A stretch of DNA of 47,967 nt, taken from JBBCJT01 sp037190665. GTDB taxonomy: Bacteria > Pseudomonadota > Alphaproteobacteria > Acetobacterales > Acetobacteraceae. Both the position numbers and the translations under genes were made by a program. The stretch lies in contig JBBCJT010000011.1 of NCBI GenBank assembly GCA_037190665.1, forward strand, positions 1-47,967, in the 5' to 3' direction. Shown piece after piece: positions 1-8,240 of this stretch. Under the pieces are notes generated by a model. It was given only the letters and a program-made list of their open reading frames with translations, was not told where the DNA came from and did not search any database. Position 1 is the first letter of the stretch, and every line of letters begins with the position of its first letter.

Positions 1-184
1 CATGCTGGAGGAGCTGGGCATCCGCCGCATCCGGCTGCTGACCAACAATCCCGACAAGGTCGCGGGCCTGTCCGCCACCGGCATCCAGGTCGTCACGCGG
101 GAGAGCCACGCCTTCGCCCCCAACGGCGTCAACAACCGCTACCTGGCCACCAAGGCGGAACGCTTCGGGCACCTGCTCGGCTGA
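1..184 (+). CDS. ribA: GTP cyclohydrolase II, C-terminal end (partial)
   Basis: Only the last 61 or so codons are present; the reading frame is open through the left edge, so the first ATG seen (position 2) is probably internal. RibA opens GTP to 2,5-diamino-6-ribosylamino-pyrimidinone phosphate, the first committed step of riboflavin synthesis, in the cytosol. The visible part carries the family's conserved C-terminal block RLLTNNPDKVAGL, followed by a short tail ending FGHLLG. The zinc-binding cysteines and catalytic residues would lie upstream, outside the window. The gene is followed by a cluster of hairpins that probably ends its transcript. Confidence 0.85.
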   Translation, partial: MLEELGIRRIRLLTNNPDKVAGLSATGIQVVTRESHAFAPNGVNNRYLATKAERFGHLLG

Positions 185-213
185 CCGGCCACCGCCGCCA
201 CCCACCACCCTGA

Positions 214-293
214 CGGCACGAGCCCTCTGCTCGTGCCGAGGCCGCGAACGCGGCCCGCCGCTTATGCGGCGAGCCAAGCGCGCGGATGCGCGC
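214..293. terminator. Four tandem hairpins after ribA
   Basis: Four short perfect inverted repeats follow each other within 80 bp: CGGCACGAG/CTCGTGCCG (214-222 with 230-238, loop of 7), GCCGC/GCGGC (241-245 with 250-254), CGCCGC/GCGGCG (256-261 with 266-271, loop TTAT) and GCGCGC/GCGCGC (278-283 with 288-293, loop GGAT). None has a downstream T-run, so a classic intrinsic terminator is not proven. The first stem is the best terminator candidate for ribA. The group could instead be a structured 5' leader of the next gene. Confidence 0.45.
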
Positions 294-369
294 GCCCGGC
301 GCATGAGGGTCCAATAAAGACTCCTGGCACGCCGCATGCGTATGGGCCCGCGCATTGGAGGCCGCCCGC

Positions 370-738
370 ATGGATATCCTCGCCCATCTCAGTCCCAACG
401 ACCCGCTGGTCCTGCGCCAGCGCCCCGCTGATGGCGGGCCACCGCTGCGTGAGGACGAGTATGTTCCGATGCCGGGCACGCTCGGCTTCGGAGACGTGCT
501 GGACATCATCAACCCGCTGCAGCATCTGCCCGGGGTGGGCACGATCTACCGGGCAGCTACCGGCGATGCGATCCAGCCGGCGGTGCGCGTCGCGGGCGCG
601 GCCGCGCTTGGCGGGCCCATCGGCATGATCCTCGCCGCCATCGGCAGCCTCGCGGACGAGATCCTCAGCCGCGGCCCGGCCGCCGGCGCGGCAGCCTATG
701 CAGCGATCGAGCGGCGGGACCGCATCCTGATCGGATGA
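370..738 (+). CDS. Small hypothetical protein, 122 aa
   Basis: I do not recognise this family. The ATG at 370 is preceded by GGAGG at good spacing (GGAGGCCGCCCGC), which favours it over the in-frame start 15 bases upstream. The N-terminal half is polar (MDILAHLSPNDPLVLR). The middle has a Gly/Leu/Ile-rich stretch (GGPIGMILAAIGSLADEI, roughly residues 83-100) that may be one membrane-associated helix. The C-terminus, AAYAAIERRDRILIG, is charged. The stop overlaps the tsaB start in the sequence GGATGATG, so the two are probably co-translated. The overlap suggests a real gene rather than a chance frame, but no function can be assigned. Confidence 0.6.
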   Translation: MDILAHLSPNDPLVLRQRPADGGPPLREDEYVPMPGTLGFGDVLDIINPLQHLPGVGTIYRAATGDAIQPAVRVAGAAALGGPIGMILAAIGSLADEILSRGPAAGAAAYAAIERRDRILIG

Positions 739-1376
739 TGCCGCAACGCCTCCTCGTGCTGGATGCGAGCGGCCCCGTCGCCACCGCCACGTTGTTCGAT
801 GGCGAGGCGACGCTGGCCGCGCGCAGCGAAACCGGCGGGCGCGGCCCGGCCGCCGTGGTGCCGGTGCTGGTGCGCGACGTGCTCGCGGACCATGGCATGC
901 CCGACGCGGTCGCCGTGGTGGCGGGGCCGGGCGGGTTCACCGGCCTGCGCGCCACGCTCGCCCTGGCCGCCGGCCTCGCCGACGGACGCGGCATTCCCGC
1001 CATCGCGGTCAGCGTGCCGGAGGCGCTGGCGCTGGGCCAGCCCGACGACCGGCCGATCTGGTGCGCGCAGGCGGCGCGGGCCGACCTGATCTATCTCACG
1101 CGCGACGGCGACAGCACCGCCCTGCCGCTCGACGCGCTGCCGGCACCGCCGGGACCCGTCGCCGTCACCGGCGATGCGGCCCCCCGCGTGGTCGCGGCGC
1201 TCGCCGCGCGCGGCTGCGACGTGCGGCTGACCGACGCGCGCCACCCAACGGCCTCGGCGGTCGCCGCCGTCGCCCGCGCGCGCGCCGCCGGAAACGTGCC
1301 GCCCCGCCCGCTCGCGCCGATCTATGCGGAACCGCCACGGGTCCGCCCCGCCGTTGTCCGCGCCGCCCCGCATTGA
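735..1376 (+). CDS. tsaB: tRNA t6A-modification protein TsaB (YeaZ)
   Basis: TsaB is the non-catalytic ASKHA-fold partner of TsaD in the complex that adds threonylcarbamoyl to A37 of ANN-decoding tRNAs. The sequence shows the family's N-terminal LLVLDASGPVATATLFDG (phosphate-1-like loop) and the very conserved GPGGFTGLRATLALAAGLA block around residues 65-83, which forms the dimer interface. Length, 213 aa, is normal. The start ATG overlaps the stop of the upstream small gene. rimI follows in an overlapping frame, an arrangement common in alphaproteobacteria, so transcription with rimI is very likely. A second ATG at 738 is an equally possible start. Confidence 0.9.
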   Translation: MMPQRLLVLDASGPVATATLFDGEATLAARSETGGRGPAAVVPVLVRDVLADHGMPDAVAVVAGPGGFTGLRATLALAAGLADGRGIPAIAVSVPEALALGQPDDRPIWCAQAARADLIYLTRDGDSTALPLDALPAPPGPVAVTGDAAPRVVAALAARGCDVRLTDARHPTASAVAAVARARAAGNVPPRPLAPIYAEPPRVRPAVVRAAPH

Positions 1377-1821
1377 ACCCGCCGGGCCGGCGCATGCCGC
1401 CGTGCTCGCGGCGATCCATGCGGAGAGCTTCCCGCCCGCCGAACGCTGGGATGAGGCCGCCATCGGCGAGCAGCTCGGCCTGCCCGGCACGCGGGCGCTG
1501 CTCGCGCCCACCGGCGGCTTCGTGATGTGGCAGCAGGCGGCGGATGAGGCGGAGGTCCTGACGCTCGCCGTGCTGCCCGCGCTGCGCCGCGCCGGGATGG
1601 GCCGCGCCCTGATGGACGCGGCGATGCGGGCGATGACGGCCGCCGGCGCGGTGGTGCTGTTCCTGGAAGTGGCCCGGAACAACCAGCCGGCGCGGCGGCT
1701 CTACGCGACGCTGGGCTTCGTGCAGGTCGGCGAACGCCGCCGCTATTACGCTGATGGCGGGGACGCGCTGGTGCTGCGGCGCGACCTGCCCATGGCGACG
1801 CCACACCGATCCGGGGCATAG
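1354..1821 (+). CDS. rimI: GNAT acetyltransferase, RimI type
   Basis: RimI-type enzymes acetylate protein N-termini (ribosomal protein S18 in E. coli) using acetyl-CoA. The sequence shows a GNAT fold: an N-terminal helix region (HAESFPPAERWDEAAI), the acetyl-CoA pyrophosphate loop VLPALRRAGMGRALM (R-x-x-G-x-G type), and the RimI signature LEVARNNQPARRLYATLGF with YY near the end. The open frame reaches back to an ATG at 1324, which would overlap tsaB by 53 bp. I prefer the in-frame TTG at 1354, overlapping by 23 bp, because family homology begins at about PPRIEPA; the start is uncertain. Its position directly after tsaB matches the usual tsaB-rimI pairing. Confidence 0.8.
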   Translation: MSAPPRIEPAGPAHAAVLAAIHAESFPPAERWDEAAIGEQLGLPGTRALLAPTGGFVMWQQAADEAEVLTLAVLPALRRAGMGRALMDAAMRAMTAAGAVVLFLEVARNNQPARRLYATLGFVQVGERRRYYADGGDALVLRRDLPMATPHRSGA

Positions 1822-1828
1822 CTGGGCC

Positions 1829-3688
1829 GTGCCACGCGCCGCCCGTTCCAACGCCGCCGCCCGCCCCACCGCCACCGCGGCGCGCCGGCGCACGGCCGCG
1901 AAGGCCACGCCGCCGAAGCCGTCGAAGCGCCGGCGGCTCTCCGTCACGCTGCTGCGCTGGGGGATCATCCTGTGCATCTGGCTCGCGCTGGTCGCGGGCG
2001 GCGTGCTGCTGTGGTTCGCGCGCGACCTGCCGCGGCCGGATTCCGCGCTCGATGCGATCCGGCGCCCCTCGCTGGTGCTGACGGATGCGGGGGGGCGCGC
2101 CTTCGCGAGCTTCGGCGATCTGGTCGGCGAACCACTGCGGCTGCGCGACATGCCCGCCTTCCTGCCGAGAGCGGCGATCGCGATCGAGGATCGTCGCTTC
2201 CGCGATCACCCCGGCCTCGATCCCATCGGCATCCTGCGCGCGATCTGGGTAAACGTCAGCGCCGGGCGGCTGCGGCAGGGCGGATCGACGATCACCCAGC
2301 AGGTCGCGAAGACGCTGTTCCTGACCAACGAGCGCACCTTCCGCCGCAAGGTGCAGGAACTGATGCTGACCATCTGGCTGGAGCGGCATTTCAGCAAGGA
2401 CGAGATCCTCGAGATCTGGCTGAACCGCGTCTATCTCGGCGCCGGCACGTGGGGCGTGGATGCGGCCGCGCGCACCTATTTCGGCATCTCCGCACGGCGG
2501 GTGAATCTGTGGCAGGCGGCGGTGCTCGCCGGGTTGCCGAAGGCCCCCTCGCGGCTCAACCCCCGCGCCGATCCGGACGCCGCGGCATCGCGCGCACGCG
2601 AGGTGCTGGACGCGATGGCGGAGACCGGCGCGATCACCGAGGCGCAGGCGCGGCAGGCGAGTGCCGCCATCGCCTTCCCGCCCGCGCCGCCGCGCGAGAC
2701 CGGCTGGTTCGCCGACTGGGCGGCCGAGCAGGCCGCGGCGCTGGTGCCCAGCAATGCCGATGCCGTGCTGACCACCACGCTCGACCTGCGGCTGCAGCGG
2801 GTGGTGGAGGCGAGCCTCGGTGCGCTGCTGGACGGGCGGGGGGCACAGGCGGATGTCGGTCAGGGCGCGGTGGTGGTGCTGGACGCCGGCACCGGCGCGG
2901 TCCGCGCGATGGCGGGCGGGCGTGACTGGCGCGCCGGCGCCTTCAACCGCGCGGTCACCGCACGGCGCCAGCCCGGCTCCGCCTTCAAGCCCTTCGTCTG
3001 GCTCGCCGCACTGGAGAACGGCCGCACGCCGGACGACACGGTGCTGGACGCGCCGGTGAATGTCGGCGGCTGGCGGCCCGCCAATTTCGACGGCCGCTAC
3101 CGCGGCAGCGTGACACTGGAGGAGGCGCTGGCGCAGAGCATCAACACGGCCGCCGTACGGCTGGAGATGGACAATGGCGGGCCGCGCGGCGTGACCGCGG
3201 TCGCACGCCGGATGGGCCTGACCGGGCGGATGCCCAACGATGCCACGCTGGCGCTGGGCACGGGGGAGGCGAGCCTGCTGGAACTGGCCAGCGCCTATGC
3301 CGCCTTCTTCAATGGCGGCCGTCGACCGACGCCGATCGCCATCACCGACGGCAGGGCCGCCGGGCGTGGCTTGCAGGTGCTGAACGCCCCGCCGGAGCAG
3401 GCGCTGCGGCCGAACCACGCGGAGATGATGGCGCGCATGCTGGCCGCCGCCGTGCGCGGCGGCACCGGCCGCGCCGCCGCCCTGCCCGGCCGCGCGGTCG
3501 CCGGCAAGACCGGCACGACGCAGGACAACCGCGACGCATGGTTCGTCGGCTGGGTCGGCGCCGGATCGCGCGGCGGCCACGTGATCGCCATCTGGCTCGG
3601 CAATGACGACAACACGCCGATGAAGAACGTCACCGGCGGCACCCTGCCGGCGCGGCTGTTCCGCGAGATCGCGGGCGAGGTGCGCTGA
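1829..3688 (+). CDS. Class A penicillin-binding protein (PBP1A family), transglycosylase/transpeptidase
   Basis: Bifunctional peptidoglycan synthase that polymerises lipid II and cross-links peptide stems, anchored by one N-terminal membrane helix. With GTG at 1829 as start the protein has 619 residues: a basic cytoplasmic tail, one TM segment (LIWLALVAGG-like, about residues 45-65), a GT51 glycosyltransferase domain with catalytic Glu120 in EDRRFRDHPGLD and the GGSTITQQ motif, then a transpeptidase domain with S384-x-x-K387 (SAFK), S437-I-N and K560-T-G-T. All catalytic motifs are intact. The frame is open to an ATG at 1754, but that would overlap rimI by 68 bp; the GTG lies 7 bases after the rimI stop and suits the packed operon. 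It is shorter than E. coli PBP1a and lacks the extra OB-type insertion. Confidence 0.9.
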   Translation: MPRAARSNAAARPTATAARRRTAAKATPPKPSKRRRLSVTLLRWGIILCIWLALVAGGVLLWFARDLPRPDSALDAIRRPSLVLTDAGGRAFASFGDLVGEPLRLRDMPAFLPRAAIAIEDRRFRDHPGLDPIGILRAIWVNVSAGRLRQGGSTITQQVAKTLFLTNERTFRRKVQELMLTIWLERHFSKDEILEIWLNRVYLGAGTWGVDAAARTYFGISARRVNLWQAAVLAGLPKAPSRLNPRADPDAAASRAREVLDAMAETGAITEAQARQASAAIAFPPAPPRETGWFADWAAEQAAALVPSNADAVLTTTLDLRLQRVVEASLGALLDGRGAQADVGQGAVVVLDAGTGAVRAMAGGRDWRAGAFNRAVTARRQPGSAFKPFVWLAALENGRTPDDTVLDAPVNVGGWRPANFDGRYRGSVTLEEALAQSINTAAVRLEMDNGGPRGVTAVARRMGLTGRMPNDATLALGTGEASLLELASAYAAFFNGGRRPTPIAITDGRAAGRGLQVLNAPPEQALRPNHAEMMARMLAAAVRGGTGRAAALPGRAVAGKTGTTQDNRDAWFVGWVGAGSRGGHVIAIWLGNDDNTPMKNVTGGTLPARLFREIAGEVR

Positions 3689-3764
3689 GGCGCGGAGGTT
3701 CAGTGCTTTCGGGCGTTATCCACCGTCGTCGGTCGCGGTGCGCATGATCGGCTCACCGGGACAC

Positions 3765-4682
3765 CTAGGACGCGCCCAGTCGCGGATCGAACCGATCGCG
3801 GATCGCGTCCCCGAGCATGTTCACGGAGATCACGAGCGCGGTGATCGCAAGACCCGGCAGGGTCGCGAACCACCACGCCGCGGTCAGGTAGCTCCGCCCC
3901 TGGCTCAGCAGGAATCCCCAATCCGGGCGGTCGTCGATCACGCCCAGCCCGATGAAACTGAGGCTGGCACCGATCAGGATCGAGCTGCCGACCCCCAGCG
4001 TCGCCATCACCAGCATGGGTGACACCGTGTGCGGCAGGATGTGGCGGACCACGATCCAGATCTCCGCGCATCCGTTGGCCCGCGCCGCTTCGACATAGCT
4101 GCGCCCGCGAACGGTGAGGACCTGCGCGCGCATCACGCGCGCATACCGCGGCACCGTCACCAGCCCGACGGCCAGTATCGTGTTCGTCAGGCTGGCCCCC
4201 AGCGACGCGGCAAGGATGATCGCGAGCAGGATGTCCGGAACCGACATCCATATGTCCAGCAGGCGCATCAGCACGGAGTCGATCCACCGCCCGGCATAGC
4301 CGGAGACAAGGCCGATCAGCGCGCCGATCAGCCCGCCGACGAACACCGCGCACGCGCCCATCAGCAGCGACGAACGGGCGCCGTAGATCATCAGTGTGAG
4401 GACATCCCGGCCGAAATGATCGGTGCCGAACCAGTGAACCGCGTCTGGGGGCGAGAGAATGGCATCTCCCATGTCCGTCGGATCGAAGGGGGCGAGCAAC
4501 CCCGGCGCGATGGCGCAGATCAGCATCGCCGCCACGACCGCGATCGGGGCCAGCCACTTCAGGCCGATCCAGCGCGGAAGCGTCAGGCGCGGCCGCCGCC
4601 AGGCAAGCCGCCAGCGTGCCTGCCCCGTCGCCGCCGGCGCTCGAACGGCGAGGTCATCGAAAAGGGCAATGCGTTCCGCCAT
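3765..4682 (-). CDS. Peptide/nickel-type ABC transporter permease (DppC-like)
   Basis: Inner-membrane permease of a family 5 (peptide/opine/nickel) importer. An N-terminal OppC-like segment with one TM helix (APIAVVAAMLICAIAPGLL) is followed by the typical DHFGRDVL motif and a BPD_transp_1 domain of five or so TM helices. The EAA loop EAARANGCAEIWIVVRHILP, which contacts the ATPase, is complete. Length, 305 aa, is normal. It lies last in a minus-strand set with the receptor gene and the DppB-like permease, only 4 bp after the dppB-like stop. No DppD/DppF ATPase is encoded next to it or elsewhere in the window. The substrate cannot be read from the permease; the neighbours suggest an organosulfur compound. 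Confidence 0.9.
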   Translation of the reverse strand: MAERIALFDDLAVRAPAATGQARWRLAWRRPRLTLPRWIGLKWLAPIAVVAAMLICAIAPGLLAPFDPTDMGDAILSPPDAVHWFGTDHFGRDVLTLMIYGARSSLLMGACAVFVGGLIGALIGLVSGYAGRWIDSVLMRLLDIWMSVPDILLAIILAASLGASLTNTILAVGLVTVPRYARVMRAQVLTVRGRSYVEAARANGCAEIWIVVRHILPHTVSPMLVMATLGVGSSILIGASLSFIGLGVIDDRPDWGFLLSQGRSYLTAAWWFATLPGLAITALVISVNMLGDAIRDRFDPRLGAS

Positions 4683-4686
4683 CGCG

Positions 4687-5607
4687 CTAGCTCGCGGTCC
4701 GGACCCGCGGGTCGATCACCGCGTAGGAGAGATCGACCAGCAGGTTGATCAGGACAAAGGAGATCGAGGCGAGCAGCACCGCCCCCTGGATCACGGGGAT
4801 GTCCTTCACCCCCACCGCGTCCACGAGCAGACGGCCGATGCCCTGCCGCGCGAACAGCGTCTCCACCACGACCGTGCCGGAAAGCAGTTCGCCCATCAGG
4901 ATGCCGAGCAGCGTCACCACCGGGATCAGCGCGTTGCGCAGCACGTGCAGGAACAGGATGCGCCGGGCGCGCAATCCCTTGGATCGCGCCGTGGTCACGA
5001 AGTGCTCGTCAAGCACGTCGAGCACGCTGTTGCGCACCATCCGCATCAGCCTGCCGGACGCGACCAGCCCCAAACATGCGACCGGCAGGATGAGTTGCGC
5101 CAGGCTTCCGCTGCCGATGGCGGGCAGCCATTGCAGGTTGACCGAGAACAGCAGGATCAGCAGGATGCCCAGCCAGAAGGACGGCATCGACGTGAAGAAC
5201 AGCATGACCGTCTGCACGGCCTGATCGATCCAGTTGCCGCGATTGACCGCCGCCAGCACGCCCAGCAGAACTCCGGCGATCACGGCCACGAGGCTGGCGA
5301 ACAGCGTCAGCGCGATGGTCGAGGGGAACTGCGCCCACAACCGCACGGTCACGGGTTCCTGCGTGGCGAAGGAAATCCCGAGATCGCCCCGCAGGAGCCC
5401 GGCCATGTAGTCCGCGTACTGTTCCCAGAACGGCCGATCCGTTCCCAGTAACGCGCGGATCCTCGCGATGGACTCTTCCGTCGCATTCTCGCCGGCAATC
5501 AGCGTGGCCGGGTCGCCCGGCAGCCAGTACAGGACAGCGAAGATCAGCGTGGTCGTTCCGAGCACGACCAATGCCGCCGCCAGCAATCGATGCACGACAT
5601 ATGGCAT
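4687..5607 (-). CDS. Peptide/nickel-type ABC transporter permease (DppB-like)
   Basis: Partner permease of the downstream DppC-like protein. The N-terminus HRLLAAALVVLGTTTLIF is the usual first TM helix, followed by the family's periplasmic segment (GDPATLIAGENATEESI, LLGTDRPFWEQYADYM) and a BPD_transp_1 domain with the EAA-type loop TTARSKGLRARRILFLHVLR. The protein ends LLVDLSYAVIDPRVR, the classical DppB end (Y-x-x-x-DPR). Length, 306 aa, is normal. The start lies 3 bases after the stop of the receptor gene, so the three genes form one minus-strand operon in the order receptor, permease, permease. Confidence 0.92.
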   Translation of the reverse strand: MPYVVHRLLAAALVVLGTTTLIFAVLYWLPGDPATLIAGENATEESIARIRALLGTDRPFWEQYADYMAGLLRGDLGISFATQEPVTVRLWAQFPSTIALTLFASLVAVIAGVLLGVLAAVNRGNWIDQAVQTVMLFFTSMPSFWLGILLILLFSVNLQWLPAIGSGSLAQLILPVACLGLVASGRLMRMVRNSVLDVLDEHFVTTARSKGLRARRILFLHVLRNALIPVVTLLGILMGELLSGTVVVETLFARQGIGRLLVDAVGVKDIPVIQGAVLLASISFVLINLLVDLSYAVIDPRVRTAS

Positions 5608-5610
5608 CGA

Positions 5611-7221
5611 TCAGCCCTTCAGCCACGCCCCGTGAAACTCCGGGAAGCCGTGCGTGTCGATCGTCAGCCCTTCGACATCCTGGGTGGTGGCGATGGTGTA
5701 GAGCAGCACGTAGACCGGGATCGCGAAGACCCTGTCGACCAGCTTGCGCTGGACTTTCACGTAGAGATCGGACCTCTTCTCCTCATCCCCTTCGCGCTGC
5801 CCGTCCCGCAGCCACTGGCTGATCTCCGGGTCATCGGTCTTGGCGACCGACGCGGACGTGCGATTGTCGGGAAGATGCAGGCGGCTGAGCACGTCCGGGT
5901 CCGGGGCGAACTGGCTCGCGCCGGACAGATCGTAATCGCCGTCCGTCAGCTTCTGGCGGTAGGTCGCGTTGGGCTGGCTGTCGATGGTGAGATCGAAGCC
6001 CGAGCGTGCGAGCTGGCGTCGTGCGAACTGGATGACATCCAGCCGCTTCTCGCGATTGCCCTGGGTATCCGCGAAGCTAACGGTCAGCCGCTTGCCGTCC
6101 TTCTCCCGCACGCCGCGCGCGCCGGGCTTCCATCCCCTGGCGTCGAGGAGCTGCGCCGCGCGTGCCGGATCCGGCTTCCAGGACCGCGCCAGCTCCTGCT
6201 CCGCCGATCCGAAGATGGACGGGGAAAGCGGCGCCCAGGCGCGCGGCGTCGTGCCGAGGTAGATCACGCGCACCAGCGCATCGAGATCGAGGGAGAGGCG
6301 GAAAGCCTGCCGCACATCCTCGTCGTTCCACGGCGCCTTGGTGTGGTTCAGATACAGCGTGTAGTTGTTGTTCAGAAGCTCCTTCTCCAGCAGCCTGAAG
6401 GCCGGATTGGACTTGAAGGAGACGACGTTCTGCGGGGGGATCCCGTCCGCCGCATGGACCTGCCGGCTCTGCACCGCCGCGACGCGGGTCGCTTCCTCCG
6501 GCACGTTCTTGAACGTCAGGCGCTCCAGATGCGCCGGCCCCTGGTGTGCGGCGCCCGGCGGCGCCCAGCGGTAGCCGGGATAGCGCTCCAGCTTGATCTC
6601 GACGCCCTGCACCAGGGAGACGAAGCGGAACGGGCCGCTGCCCACCGGATTCTGCGCAATCGCCGCCCCATGCCTTGCCAGTGCCGCCGGCGAGATGATG
6701 CCGAGCGTGGTCTTGGACAGATTGCGCAGCAGCGGCGCGAACGGTTCGCTCAGGTTGATGCGCACCGTATCCGGTGCCAGAACCTCCGTGCCGGCATACG
6801 GGCCGATATCGGGCAGCGCGGTCAGCGGCCGCGCCGCCCGGTCGCCGATCCGGTCAAGGTTCGCTTTCACGGCGGCGGCGTCGAACCGCGTTCCGTCGTG
6901 GAACGTCACGTCCGTCCGCAGCCTGAAGGTGTAGGACTTCCGATCCGGCGAGATCTCCCACGACAGCGCGAGCCACGGCCCCACGGACTGGTCGGGCAAC
7001 AGGACCACGAGGCTGTCGTAGATCGACCGGAACACACGGTTATGCGGCGCGAAGCCGGAATCGTGCGGGTCAAGGATGAAGCTGGCGACAGCGGCGCCAT
7101 CCAGCCCGAAGACCAGTTCGCCGCCCGCGCGCGGCGTGCCGGCTGTTGCAGGCCCCTGCGCGCGGGCGGGAAGGACGAACGGCGCGCCCAGAAGCGCGGT
7201 GAGATGACGTCGATGGATCAT
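5611..7221 (-). CDS. ABC transporter substrate-binding protein, family 5 (SBP_bac_5)
   Basis: Periplasmic receptor, about 536 aa, for the two permeases downstream. The N-terminus has a signal peptide with an RR pair (MIHRRHLTALLGAPFVLPARAQ), Tat-like or Sec. Family 5 landmarks include the early FGLDGAAVASFILDPHD segment, FRLRTDVTFHDGTRFDAAAV with the conserved HDGTRF, and VGSGPFRFVSLVQG. I chose the ATG at 7221 because the longer frame begins with TTG; neither start has a strong ribosome site. The ligand is unknown: the family carries peptides, nickel, opines and glutathione. Its place beside a TauD-type dioxygenase and an LLM monooxygenase suggests uptake of a sulfur-containing peptide-like or sulfonate compound; that is inference. 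Confidence 0.9.
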   Translation of the reverse strand: MIHRRHLTALLGAPFVLPARAQGPATAGTPRAGGELVFGLDGAAVASFILDPHDSGFAPHNRVFRSIYDSLVVLLPDQSVGPWLALSWEISPDRKSYTFRLRTDVTFHDGTRFDAAAVKANLDRIGDRAARPLTALPDIGPYAGTEVLAPDTVRINLSEPFAPLLRNLSKTTLGIISPAALARHGAAIAQNPVGSGPFRFVSLVQGVEIKLERYPGYRWAPPGAAHQGPAHLERLTFKNVPEEATRVAAVQSRQVHAADGIPPQNVVSFKSNPAFRLLEKELLNNNYTLYLNHTKAPWNDEDVRQAFRLSLDLDALVRVIYLGTTPRAWAPLSPSIFGSAEQELARSWKPDPARAAQLLDARGWKPGARGVREKDGKRLTVSFADTQGNREKRLDVIQFARRQLARSGFDLTIDSQPNATYRQKLTDGDYDLSGASQFAPDPDVLSRLHLPDNRTSASVAKTDDPEISQWLRDGQREGDEEKRSDLYVKVQRKLVDRVFAIPVYVLLYTIATTQDVEGLTIDTHGFPEFHGAWLKG

Positions 7222-7276
7222 CGGAGGCAACTTTCAGCTACGCGGTGACGAGGGCTCGATCTGTCAGGTGCGCGTG

Positions 7277-8143
7277 CTACAGGTCCGCATAGAGCTTCTC
7301 GTCGGCGATCAGCACCCGCTCCATCAGGCGGGGGAAGTCGCCATAGTTGCGGACTGCGTAGTGAACCGCAGCCCGGTTGTCCCAGAACGCCAGCGAGCCC
7401 GGCCGCCAGCTGAACCGCACCTGATATTCGGGCCGCCGGTACTGATCGAGCACGATGGTCAGCAGTTCGGCGCTTTCGGCCGGATCGAGGCCGATCAGGT
7501 AGGGTTTCTGCGTGAAGTTGACCCAGAGGATCTTCTGGCCGGTTTCGCGATGGGTCCGCACGACCGGGTGCGAGACGATCGGATAGTCGTGGCCGCCCTT
7601 CAGGAGCTTGCCGCGAAAATCGTGCGTGACGTGCAGACCCTCGAGCCGCTGCCGGATGTCCTCGGGCAGGTCCTCGTATGCCAGCGCCGCATCGACCCAG
7701 ATCGTGTCGCCGCCGACATCGGGGAGATTGACGGCGCGCAGCACCGCCCCCCAGGCCGGCACCAGCCGCCAGCTCGTGTCCGTATGGTAGCCGTCGCGGA
7801 TATGGTCCCCGTCCCGGATCAGCAGGCCTTTGCCGCTGCGCGCCGCGTCCGGCGTGATGTGGTGGACGGAGGGAAGGGCTTCGCCCTCGGGCCGCTTCGT
7901 GGTCGGGTGCGGATAGAGCGGCCCGAACTGGCGGGCGAAAGCCTCCTGCTGCGCACGGTCCAGATGCTGGTCGCGGAAGAAGACGACCTTGTGCGCGAGC
8001 ACGGCGGCGCGGATCCGGTCGCGGATCTCGGCGGGCAGGGGTTCGCGGAGATCCACGCCGGCGATCTCCGCGCCGATCGTGGGTTGCAGCCGGCGGATGG
8101 AAAGGCCGGCATCGGCGGATGGCAGTTCCAGTACGGCACTCAT
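7277..8143 (-). CDS. TauD/TfdA-family Fe(II)/2-oxoglutarate dioxygenase
   Basis: A 288-residue oxygenase of the taurine dioxygenase family, which hydroxylates the carbon next to a sulfonate (or other group), releasing sulfite, with 2-oxoglutarate as co-substrate. The iron triad is visible as His120-x-Asp122 (GYHTDTSWR) and His261 (DNRAAVHYAVRNY), and a 2-oxoglutarate-binding Arg follows in FPRLMERV. The N-terminal TIGAEIAGVDLREPLP block is typical. The ATG at 8143 has GAGGGATAAGGTC before it, much better than the upstream in-frame starts. It sits between the ABC receptor gene and the LLM monooxygenase on the same strand. Related enzymes also act on alkylsulfates and phenoxyacetates, so taurine itself is not assured. 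Confidence 0.9.
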   Translation of the reverse strand: MSAVLELPSADAGLSIRRLQPTIGAEIAGVDLREPLPAEIRDRIRAAVLAHKVVFFRDQHLDRAQQEAFARQFGPLYPHPTTKRPEGEALPSVHHITPDAARSGKGLLIRDGDHIRDGYHTDTSWRLVPAWGAVLRAVNLPDVGGDTIWVDAALAYEDLPEDIRQRLEGLHVTHDFRGKLLKGGHDYPIVSHPVVRTHRETGQKILWVNFTQKPYLIGLDPAESAELLTIVLDQYRRPEYQVRFSWRPGSLAFWDNRAAVHYAVRNYGDFPRLMERVLIADEKLYADL

Positions 8144-8240
8144 GACCTTATCCCTCGGAAGGTGTGAAGCACGCGATCGGGGCGATCTCGGCCCCACCAG
8201 CGGGTGCGGCGCTCGCCGCCCCCGCCGACGGTTCCCGCGA

